Source: Firmicutes bacterium UBA6418
GTDB lineage: Bacteria > Bacillota > Clostridia > Peptostreptococcales > Anaerovoracaceae
Assembly (NCBI GenBank): GCA_002439735.1
Contig: DJPG01000077.1
Span: 2,014-15,143, forward strand
Direction of reading: 5' to 3'
DNA: 13,130 bases
Position 1 is the stretch's first letter. Every line of letters begins with the position of its first letter. A program made the position numbers and the translations under genes. Shown in pieces: positions 7,414 to 12,924 of the stretch. The notes beneath the pieces were generated by a model. The model did not search any database, was not told where the DNA came from, and worked only from the letters and a program-made list of their open reading frames with translations.

Positions 7414-7468
7414 TTGATACCTCCCTTCGCAAAACGCTTTGCCGAAACGCTTCGACAAGTCTAATCTT

Positions 7469-7498
7469 ATTATATCCTAGATATGGAAATAATTGCAA
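7469..7498 (-). promoter_or_regulatory. Promoter of the small membrane protein (abrB-murA) unit
   Basis: On the minus strand TTGCAA (7498-7493), an 18-base spacer and a perfect TATAAT (7474-7469), 56 bases before the chosen start. No T-run terminator is seen between this gene and murA, so it may also serve abrB and murA. Confidence 0.65.
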
Positions 7499-7525
7499 CA
7501 TCTTTTTACTTTTTTAGCATAAAAT
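7498..7525 (+). promoter_or_regulatory. Possible sigma-E-like promoter of spmAB
   Basis: CATAAAAT (7518-7525) fits the CATAnnnT -10 pattern of mother-cell sigma-E promoters. The -35 (ACA at 7498-7500, 17 bases upstream) deviates from the usual ATA. spmAB is sporulation-controlled in Bacillus, which is the main reason to note it. It overlaps the divergent promoter on the other strand. Confidence 0.25.
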
Positions 7526-7601
7526 TTTTATAACAGTTTTACAACGGCTTCGCTGCTGCTTATTTCCAATGAAAATACCAAAGAAAGGGGATTTTTTGCT
7601 C

Positions 7602-8189
7602 ATGATGAATTTGATCTGGTCCGGGATTTTTCTCGTGTCTTTTTCTTACGCTGCTTTGACCGGAAAGCTTTCGGTGTTCGGCACTGCGATCCTAGAAGGT
7701 TCGCAAAACGCCGTTACCTTTATGATCCGTCTTGCCGGGATTATGGCCATGTGGGCCGGGCTGATGGAGATCGCCGAGCGTACCGGGCTCATCCGCCAGC
7801 TTTCCAAGCTGCTGATGCCCTTTACACGTCTTTTGTTTCCCGGACAGGAAGACCCTGAGACACTTTCCTGCATGATCATGAGCTTTATGGCAAATATTTT
7901 CGGTGCCGGAAACAGCTCTACCGTTTTCGCGCTTCGCACCATGGAACGGCTGGATGCGCAGAACAAACATGCCGCATCGGCAAGCAACGATATGTGTACT
8001 TTTGCGGTCGTCAACATGGCGTTCGCGCCGCTTGTCCCTATTGTGACGATTCAGATCCGGGAAGAGCTCGGCTCCGAGGATCCTTATTCGATTATTCTGC
8101 CTGCGCTGATCACAGCCGGGAGTACTGTTCTGATTTCGATTGTACTTTGCAAATTCATGGAAAGGAGATCCTCTGCGCATGAATCTTGA
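7602..8189 (+). CDS. spmA: Spore maturation protein SpmA (nucleoside-recognition/Gate domain)
   Basis: Integral membrane protein of 195 aa, half of the SpmA-SpmB pair that in Bacillus and Clostridium spores is needed for full core dehydration and heat resistance; the transported substrate is not established. The start MMNLIW and the length match Bacillus SpmA (about 196 aa). The Gate-domain core is visible: a hydrophobic segment with MAMWAGLMEIAERTGL (48-63), then SFMANIFGAGNSSTVFALR (94-112) and a late hydrophobic helix (about 164-184). AAAGGGG lies 11 bases before the ATG at 7602; an ATG at 7569 is in frame but lacks a ribosome binding site. Its last 11 bases overlap spmB, so the two are translated together. 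It is not next to dacB, unlike in Bacillus. Its presence points to a spore former or a recent descendant. Confidence 0.9.
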   Translation: MMNLIWSGIFLVSFSYAALTGKLSVFGTAILEGSQNAVTFMIRLAGIMAMWAGLMEIAERTGLIRQLSKLLMPFTRLLFPGQEDPETLSCMIMSFMANIFGAGNSSTVFALRTMERLDAQNKHAASASNDMCTFAVVNMAFAPLVPIVTIQIREELGSEDPYSIILPALITAGSTVLISIVLCKFMERRSSAHES

Positions 8190-8712
8190 AGTCGTTTTGG
8201 AAACGCTCTCTGCGTCCTTTGTTCCGGTCATGGCCGCAATCATCCTCGCGCACGGGCTGCTTCACAACGCGCCGGTCTACGACTATTTCATCGACGGTGC
8301 CAAAAAAGGACTGCAGACCGCAATCGAAATTCTTCCGTTTCTGATCGGCATTTATCTGGCGATTAACAGCTTGACCGCCTCCGGCTTGATCGGATTTCTT
8401 TACCATCTGCTGGATCCGCTTTTCCGATTGCTGCACATTCCTGTACAGCTCCTGCCGTTGATGCTGCTGCGCGCCGTTTCCGGCAGCGGTTCCTTCATCA
8501 TCGTGCAGAACATCCTCGAAGAGGTCGGTCCGGATTCCTATGCCGGCCGGGCTGCCTGTGTGATGGCCGGTGGCTGTGAGACCGTCATCTACGTGCTGGC
8601 ACTGTATTTCAGTGTCACCAAGGTTACACGGATGCGCCACGCGTTTGCCTGCGGGCTGATTGCTTATCTTGCCGGGATTGCGGTATCCCTGCTGATCTGT
8701 CGTTTCCTTTAG
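8179..8712 (+). CDS. spmB: Spore maturation protein SpmB (nucleoside-recognition/Gate domain)
   Basis: Membrane partner of SpmA, 177 aa against about 178 in Bacillus. It has hydrophobic spans near 11-28, 48-66, 70-100 and 155-175, the family signature LRAVSGSGSFIIV (97-109), and AGGCETVIYVLALYF (130-144). The start at 8179 lies inside the end of spmA; AAAGGAG precedes it by 11 bases and lies within spmA coding sequence. An upstream in-frame ATG (8140) has no ribosome binding site and is less likely. The gene ends 84 bases before the stop of the convergent yabB gene, with a strong inverted repeat between them. Confidence 0.9.
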   Translation: MNLEVVLETLSASFVPVMAAIILAHGLLHNAPVYDYFIDGAKKGLQTAIEILPFLIGIYLAINSLTASGLIGFLYHLLDPLFRLLHIPVQLLPLMLLRAVSGSGSFIIVQNILEEVGPDSYAGRAACVMAGGCETVIYVLALYFSVTKVTRMRHAFACGLIAYLAGIAVSLLICRFL

Positions 8713-8754
8713 CGCTGCTCGGTAGAACGAAAAGCATTCCCTCACAGCATTGCT

Positions 8755-8785
8755 TGCCGCATGTTCCGGCGTAATTCATGCGGCA
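8755..8785. terminator. 9-bp perfect inverted repeat between convergent genes
   Basis: TGCCGCATG (8755-8763) and CATGCGGCA (8777-8785) with a 13-base loop that itself contains CCGG. It sits midway between the convergent ends of spmB and yabB and so could stop both transcripts. No T run follows on either side, so it is not a typical intrinsic terminator. Confidence 0.4.
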
Positions 8786-8796
8786 GACATAGCGCC

Positions 8797-9582
8797 TTAC
8801 CGGTAGCACGAGCGCAGATCTTCCGTGTACGCGCCGTTCGCATCGTAAATGTACAAGGGGCGAAGTATCCGCAGTTCCGAACCGCCGCCCTTGATCATGT
8901 GCACCAGCAGAATGTTCGCGGCGCTGTCTCGGCTTGCGCTGACAAAGCACAGTTCTTTCGGTTCCAGTCCGCAGGCTCTGCCCATGCAGCAAATATCGAC
9001 AAGGCGGGACGGCCGATGAACCAAAAAGAAATCGCCGCCGCTGCGCAGCAGCTGTGCCGCGCATTTCATAAACTCCGCAAGCCCTGCGGTCGTTTCATGT
9101 CTGGCGATTGCTTTGGCAGGATTGGCATTGGTAAGGCCGCCGTTTCCGATGGTATAAGGAGGGTTGCATGTCACGAGATCCGCTGCTCCGCGCAGCTCTT
9201 TTCCCCAGGTTTTTCCAAAATCTTTGACATCCGCGTGGATAAATTCCATGCGTTCCTCCAGGCGGTTCAGTGCCCGGCTGCGTAGTGCGCGCTCCTGCGA
9301 GGACGCCTGCACTTCCACACCGATCAAGCGGCTGCAGTCGGTCTTATATGAAAGAATGAACGGAACGATCCCCGTTCCGGTGCCCAGGTCTACAGCCAAG
9401 GAGGCGCCGCGTCTGCGTTTTCGCACAGGTTCCCCCAAAAAGCCGTGCCCTTTTTTGTCGAGACCGCTCTGTCTGGCCGCAAAGTCAGCCAGGATCACCG
9501 CATCCACACCGTAGCAGAACTCTGCCGGTTCCTGGATCAGCTGCAAGCCGCCGAAGCCGATTTGATCGATTCTTTCCGTCAT
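8797..9582 (-). CDS. yabB: tRNA1(Val) (adenine-37 N6)-methyltransferase-like protein, YabB/TrmN6 family
   Basis: SAM-dependent methyltransferase of 261 aa, expected to methylate an adenine in tRNA, or possibly protein Gln/rRNA. Shown by the SAM-binding loop AVDLGTGTGIVPF (63-75), acidic E90 ending the next strand, and the catalytic NPPY motif (140-143) in DLVTCNPPYTIGNGG. The N-terminus (GGLQLIQEPAEFCYGVDAVILADF) is the YabB/TrmN6 signature. A basic insert (about 42-60, with RKRRR) between the N-terminus and the SAM loop is longer than in Bacillus YabB. Six bases separate it from the ricT stop, with no strong ribosome binding site, so it is probably coupled to ricT. The order tmk-holB-ricT-yabB repeats the Bacillus locus, where yabA lies between yaaT and yabB; yabA is missing here. 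Confidence 0.9.
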   Translation of the reverse strand: MTERIDQIGFGGLQLIQEPAEFCYGVDAVILADFAARQSGLDKKGHGFLGEPVRKRRRGASLAVDLGTGTGIVPFILSYKTDCSRLIGVEVQASSQERALRSRALNRLEERMEFIHADVKDFGKTWGKELRGAADLVTCNPPYTIGNGGLTNANPAKAIARHETTAGLAEFMKCAAQLLRSGGDFFLVHRPSRLVDICCMGRACGLEPKELCFVSASRDSAANILLVHMIKGGGSELRILRPLYIYDANGAYTEDLRSCYR

Positions 9583-9588
9583 AGCAGG

Positions 9589-10851
9589 TTACTCGTCTTT
9601 CATCAGTTCTTCCATCTCTTTTTTTGTCGCAGCGTCCATCCCGTCAAAGATATTCGTGTTTTCTTTGCGTTCGCGCCGTTTTTCGATCCGGCGAATCTCT
9701 TCTTTTTTATAGGTGTAAAGATCCGGCGTCAGTTTTTCTTCCTGCTCTTCCTGCTGCTTCGCATTTTTGTCGTCCTTTTCATTCTTCTCGTTTTTCGCGT
9801 TCTTACCACTGCGCTTCCGCGCGGAATCCTGCGGGGTATCGTCGATGTACAGCCGCACTCGTACTTTATTTTCCAGAAGAACGGTTTCCACTACCTTGCC
9901 CAGTCCGTCCGGTGTCCGTACTTTTTCGCCGATATCCGGCATCCCCCTGCGCAGCTGCATATAAATATCATTTTCATATTTCAGGCAGCACATCAGTCTT
10001 CCGCAAATGCCGGAGATCTTCGCCGGGTTCAGCGAGAGGTTCTGTACTTTTGCCATCTTAATAGAGACCGGTTCAAAATCCGACAGCCAGCTATGGCAGC
10101 AAAGGCTTCTGCCGCAGCTGCCGATGCCACCCATCATCTTGGCTTCATCGCGTACACCAATCTGCCTGAGTTCGATCCGCATTTTGAAAACACCTGCCAG
10201 ATCTTTGACCAGTTCGCGAAAATCCACTCTGCCGTCTGCGGTAAAATAGAAGATGACCTTGCTTTTATCAAAGGTGTATTCCACGTCGATCAATTTCATC
10301 ACAAGCCCGTGCTTGTCGATTTTTTCCTGGCAAAGCGCCATGGCTTTTTCCTTTTTTCTGACATTTTCCTGATGCTGCTTATAGTCTTCCTCGCAGGCCT
10401 CACGGACGATTTTTTTTAGCGGAGCCACGATGCTATCTTCTGAAACCATCGTCGGTTCCATCGTGACGGTTCCGAATTCCATCCCGCGTGCAGTCTCTAC
10501 AATCACATTGTCTCCGGCTTTCAGTTCAAAATCACCCGGGTCAAAGTAGTAGACCTTTCCTGCGGTCTTAAATCTGACGCCTATAACTTTTACCATATTC
10601 TCTTCTCGGTTCTCGCGGTTCTGATTTTCTTGTGTCTGACCTTCTTGCGTTTGACCTTCTTGTGCCTGACTTCCTTGCGTTTGACTTTCTTGTGTCTGCC
10701 TTTTCAGTTCCGTCATTTCTGCTTTTTTCACCGGTCTTTCTCTTCGTGCTCTCCGCCCGCCGCTCTGTGGTCTTCTTTTCTGTTTCTTCTCTGTCTCCTT
10801 GTTTTCCCTGTTCGGCGTTTCCTTGTTTTGTGTTTCCTTGTTCTGTATCAT
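9589..10851 (-). CDS. ricT: RicT/YaaT (PSP1-domain) Y-complex protein with low-complexity extensions
   Basis: In Bacillus RicT forms an iron-sulphur complex with RicA and RicF that works with RNase Y in mRNA maturation and promotes sporulation, competence and biofilm. The core (86-345) is closely like YaaT: VKVIGVRFKTAGKVYYFDP, FYFTADGRVDFRELVKDLAG, RIELRQIGVRDEAKMMGGIG. Its six cysteines, C246, C251, C252 and C283, C288, C289, lie in GSCGRSLCC and GICGRLMCC. It has 420 aa, against about 275 for Bacillus. The extra sequence is an 85-residue N-terminus of Lys/Arg/Glu/Gln, built partly of QTQEG-type pentads, and a charged C-terminus (346-400). Start at 10851 has GGAGG eight bases upstream, four bases after the holB stop. 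M86 would give the bare core but has only a weak GAAGAGA site. Confidence 0.95.
   Translation of the reverse strand: MIQNKETQNKETPNRENKETEKKQKRRPQSGGRRARRERPVKKAEMTELKRQTQESQTQGSQAQEGQTQEGQTQENQNRENREENMVKVIGVRFKTAGKVYYFDPGDFELKAGDNVIVETARGMEFGTVTMEPTMVSEDSIVAPLKKIVREACEEDYKQHQENVRKKEKAMALCQEKIDKHGLVMKLIDVEYTFDKSKVIFYFTADGRVDFRELVKDLAGVFKMRIELRQIGVRDEAKMMGGIGSCGRSLCCHSWLSDFEPVSIKMAKVQNLSLNPAKISGICGRLMCCLKYENDIYMQLRRGMPDIGEKVRTPDGLGKVVETVLLENKVRVRLYIDDTPQDSARKRSGKNAKNEKNEKDDKNAKQQEEQEEKLTPDLYTYKKEEIRRIEKRRERKENTNIFDGMDAATKKEMEELMKDE
10621..10695 (-). repeat. Five 15-bp tandem repeats coding QTQEx pentads in RicT
   Basis: Five consecutive 15-bp units, e.g. ctgaccttcttgcgt and ttgaccttcttgtgc on the plus strand, each differing at a few bases. 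They code the pentads QTQES, QTQGS, QAQEG, QTQEG and QTQEN of RicT. The period is a multiple of three, so copy-number change would keep the frame. Confidence 0.85.
10817..10846 (-). repeat. Two 15-bp tandem repeats at the RicT N-terminus
   Basis: gtttccttgttttgt (10817-10831) followed by gtttccttgttctgt (10832-10846), one mismatch, coding QNKET twice right after the initiator Met. A degenerate third copy lies near 10799-10812. Confidence 0.75.
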
Positions 10852-10855
10852 CCCT

Positions 10856-11671
10856 CTAACCTCCGATCTTGAGCAGCAGATCCTTGAGCGCATACTGGTA
10901 GTTCACTTTCAGGATCAGATCTCTGCGTGCTTCCTCAATCAGCACAACATTGCGCATAATTTCCTCACTTCGAAATAGCCGACTGCGTTCATCCTGTCCC
11001 AGCAGAATGCTGCGGTAAAGATGCTCCATCGCATCCAGCACCCGAAACGCGCTGTCCCGATCCTTAACATGTTTGGTCAGGATCTGCTTGAGCCGAAAGA
11101 AGCCTTCTTCCTCCAGCACACAGTCGATCAAAGCACTTGCGCAGTCTGTCATTTCCTGCTGTACGCGTTCACGATTGCCGCCGCGAAGATGCCATACGAT
11201 GCAGCGGGAGCGGATGGTTTCCAACATATTTTCACGGTTGTCACACAGCAGCAGGATCACGGTGTTTCCCTGCGGTTCCTCCAAGGTCTTGAGCAAACGG
11301 TTCTGTGCGCGAATGGTCATGGTATCGGCATCGGAAAGAATTGCCATATTACGCTCGCCAAGCGGTTTTCTGGCAAGATCCTCCTGCAGCCTTTCAATCA
11401 TATCGTCTTTTACCGATATTCCATCTGCCTTCACAAAATACAGATCCTCGCAGTTGTCGTGGTCGATCTTGCGGCAGTCCGCACAGGTATCGCAGCCCTC
11501 TCCGGGCTTGACCTTGCAGGAGATCGCCTTCAAAAAATCCTTTGCGAAGCCGATCTTATCGACGCAGGTGTCGCCTTCGATCAGATAAGCATGCGACACT
11601 TTTCCGTCCCGGATACTCTGCCGGATGCGCCCGATTAACTTTTCATCCTCTTTCCATCTTGTCAGAGACAA
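10856..11671 (-). CDS. holB: DNA polymerase III delta' subunit (HolB)
   Basis: Clamp-loader subunit that helps load the beta sliding clamp. With the chosen start it has 271 aa: AAA+ core with DGKVSHAYLIEGD (22-34), a four-Cys zinc module (C52, C60, C63, C66; GCDTCADC), the sensor region NRLLKTLEEP (124-133) and the delta' motif IRSRC (153-157). The Walker A loop is degenerate (EGDTCVDKIG), so ATP binding is unlikely, as in other non-ATPase delta' proteins. Start: AGGAGG lies five bases before a TTG at 11671, and the following MSLTRWKEDE aligns with Bacillus HolB. An upstream in-frame TTG at 11737 would add 22 basic residues but has only an AAAGG directly touching it. ricT begins four bases after its stop. 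Confidence 0.93.
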   Translation of the reverse strand: MSLTRWKEDEKLIGRIRQSIRDGKVSHAYLIEGDTCVDKIGFAKDFLKAISCKVKPGEGCDTCADCRKIDHDNCEDLYFVKADGISVKDDMIERLQEDLARKPLGERNMAILSDADTMTIRAQNRLLKTLEEPQGNTVILLLCDNRENMLETIRSRCIVWHLRGGNRERVQQEMTDCASALIDCVLEEEGFFRLKQILTKHVKDRDSAFRVLDAMEHLYRSILLGQDERSRLFRSEEIMRNVVLIEEARRDLILKVNYQYALKDLLLKIGG

Positions 11672-11730
11672 TGATTCCTCCTGCCTTTCCTTTCTTGCTT
11701 TCAGCCGGCTGTCGAGCTTGTGTTTTGATC

Positions 11731-11760
11731 CTTTCAACCTTTCAACTGCTTTTCGACTAC
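11731..11760 (-). repeat. Short TTTCAAC/TTTCGAC tandem copies before holB
   Basis: On the plus strand ctttcaac, ctttcaactg and cttttcgactac follow one another at 9-10 bp spacing in the tmk-holB gap. This is the same kind of unit as the arrays at 1364, 12626 and 13021. If the longer holB start were used, it would lie across that start. Confidence 0.5.
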
Positions 11761-11831
11761 CTTTATTCTATAGGTTTGACAACCGTCGCGCGTTCGCCAC
11801 TTTGTCGATTTCCTCGCTTCTTTCGCGCATC

Positions 11832-12473
11832 TCACTTCGCGTCCGCGTTTTCCCAGTCCGCCAACACCTGATCCAGCTTCGCGCAGACATCTTTTTGGAT
11901 TTCTTCGATACTTCGGCTCGCGTCAATCCCAAAGAAACGATCCGCGAACTGCTTTTCCAGTTCCAGATAGCCTCGGTAGACATCATCGTGGAAAGCTTCC
12001 GCTTCCGCATCCAGGCGATCCTGCAGGTCGGTTTTGATCCGATGTTTGCCGATCGACGGATCCAGCTTAAACAGCAGAGTCAGATCCGGCATACAGTCTC
12101 TGACTGCGTAGCCGTTGATGATCGCGACAGTCTCCCCCAGTTTTCTCCCATATCCCTGATAGGCGATGCTGGAATCCACAAAGCGGTCGCAGATCACGAC
12201 CTTGCCCGCGTCCAGTGCCGGTTTGATCACTTCTGCTACATGTTGGGCTCTTGCCGCCGCATACAGCATAGCCTCCGTCATATAGTCCATTTCCTTGCAG
12301 TTCTTATCCAAAATGATATCGCGAATACGCTCTCCGATCGCGGTGCCACCCGGCTCTCTGGTAAAAATGACCTCAAAATGCCGACCTTCAAAATATTCTT
12401 TGATATTCTGTATCTGCGTAGACTTCCCGGAACCATCCGGTCCCTCAATCGATATAAAGATTCCGCGTTTCAT
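11832..12473 (-). CDS. tmk: Thymidylate kinase (dTMP kinase)
   Basis: Phosphorylates dTMP to dTDP with ATP for DNA synthesis. 213 aa, the family's usual length. P-loop EGPDGSGKST at 10-19, REPGGT at 39-44, the DR(F/Y/H) motif as D96-R97 in CDRFVDSSIAYQG, and a lid region around RLDAEAEAFHDDVYRGY (153-169) with one Arg in it. AAGGAG lies six bases before the ATG. The start overlaps the stop of a 40-aa ORF as ATGA, so tmk is probably translated by coupling as well as from its own site. In Bacillus tmk is followed by darA (yaaQ) and yaaR before holB; here only about 160 bases separate it from holB and neither gene is present. Confidence 0.96.
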   Translation of the reverse strand: MKRGIFISIEGPDGSGKSTQIQNIKEYFEGRHFEVIFTREPGGTAIGERIRDIILDKNCKEMDYMTEAMLYAAARAQHVAEVIKPALDAGKVVICDRFVDSSIAYQGYGRKLGETVAIINGYAVRDCMPDLTLLFKLDPSIGKHRIKTDLQDRLDAEAEAFHDDVYRGYLELEKQFADRFFGIDASRSIEEIQKDVCAKLDQVLADWENADAK

Positions 12474-12592
12474 TGGTCACTCCTTTTTCCCTTGTTAATT
12501 TGATTTACCAGTTTTTCAAAACACCAGTTGACACAAAGAAGAAGCGGAATACACACCACCACTGCAAAACAGATCTTTGCCGTTGTCATCAT
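12470..12592 (-). CDS. Novel 40-aa single-span membrane peptide ahead of tmk
   Basis: Unrecognised. A 41-codon frame starts at an ATG with AAAAGGAG six bases upstream and ends in TGA that overlaps the tmk ATG (ATGA). Residues: a short polar start MMTTAK, a hydrophobic stretch with four Cys (about 7-24, ICFAVVVCIPLLLCVNWC), then a basic amphipathic tail (EKLVNQINKGKRSDQ). By the positive-inside rule the C-terminus would be cytoplasmic. No lipobox is clear. It is the first gene after the promoter at 12916 and so heads the tmk-holB-ricT-yabB unit. It may be a true small protein or a leader peptide controlling tmk translation. Strong initiation signals and perfect coupling argue against chance; short length and lack of a known family limit certainty. 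Confidence 0.62.
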   Translation of the reverse strand: MMTTAKICFAVVVCIPLLLCVNWCFEKLVNQINKGKRSDQ

Positions 12593-12625
12593 CACTTTCT
12601 CCTTTTCTATCATTCGTTATACTTG

Positions 12626-12672
12626 TTCGACTATTTCTTTGACTGTTTTTTGATTGTTTCTGTGATTGTTTC
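12626..12672 (-). repeat. Four 11-12 bp tandem repeats in the tmk leader
   Basis: Minus strand units in order: GAAACAATCACA (12672-12661), GAAACAATCAAA (12660-12649), AAACAGTCAAA (12648-12638), GAAATAGTCGAA (12637-12626). They grade from AATCA to AGTCGAA and so connect with the GTCGAAA arrays elsewhere in the window. Confidence 0.65.
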
Positions 12673-12831
12673 CGGTCGTTGTCCTTTTTTGATTGCTTAT
12701 CTCTTATGTTTCTTATTTCTGAATCGCTTTCTGCTCCTTTGCTACAGGCTTCCCGCAGCTCTGCTTACGCTTTCATCTTATGATTTCATCCTTCTGATGA
12801 TTTTTGTGCTTTTATGATTTCTAGCCTTTCG

Positions 12832-12904
12832 TTCTGTATGACCCGGCAGTTATGACCTATGGTCACTTTTTGCCACGTTGCCTTAACCAGGGTGGAATAC
12901 AGAA
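12832..12904 (-). promoter_or_regulatory. Structured RNA element at the 5' end of the tmk leader
   Basis: In the minus-strand RNA, UUCUGUAU (12904-12897) pairs perfectly with AUACAGAA (12839-12832). Inside, CCC (12892-12890) can pair with GGG (12844-12842), GGCA (12874-12871, or 12882-12879) with UGCC (12848-12845), and UGACC/GGUCA (12865-12861/12857-12853) closes on a three-base loop. CCAC (12895-12892) may instead pair with GUGG (12876-12873), which would turn CCC/GGG into a pseudoknot. It begins about five bases from the predicted transcript start. It matches no riboswitch class I can recall, so it is a candidate only. Confidence 0.4.
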
Positions 12905-12915
12905 ACAACAATAGT

Positions 12916-12924
12916 ATTATATCA
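12916..12924 (-). promoter_or_regulatory. Extended -10 promoter of the small-ORF-tmk-holB-ricT-yabB unit
   Basis: Minus strand TGATATAAT (12924-12916): a perfect TATAAT with the TGn extension. No good -35 stands 16-18 bases upstream, which the extended -10 can make up for. Transcription would start near 12909. Confidence 0.6.

Larger units (their letters stand above)
12593..12909 (-). other. A/G-rich untranslated leader of the tmk unit
   Basis: About 315 bases of probable 5' untranslated RNA between the promoter near 12916 and the small ORF. No open frame of credible size was found on the minus strand, only 3-5 codon frames. It holds the foldable element at 12832-12904, a hairpin GCTGCGGG/CCTGTAGC with a three-base loop (12759-12741, two G-U pairs), and tandem repeats at 12626-12672. 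It is much longer than the other leaders in the window. Confidence 0.5.

Noticed and set aside
10621..10695. Regularly spaced repeats as a possible CRISPR array
   Set aside because: The 15-bp units are contiguous without spacers, are in frame and code part of RicT.
11768..11830. 20-codon minus-strand frame right after the tmk stop
   Set aside because: Weak ribosome binding site, no hydrophobic or motif pattern, and too short to separate from chance.
12473..12817. Plus-strand frame of 114 codons rich in Phe, Leu and Ser
   Set aside because: It is the complement of an A/G-rich leader and the 40-aa ORF, lacks a good ribosome binding site and has simple-sequence composition.
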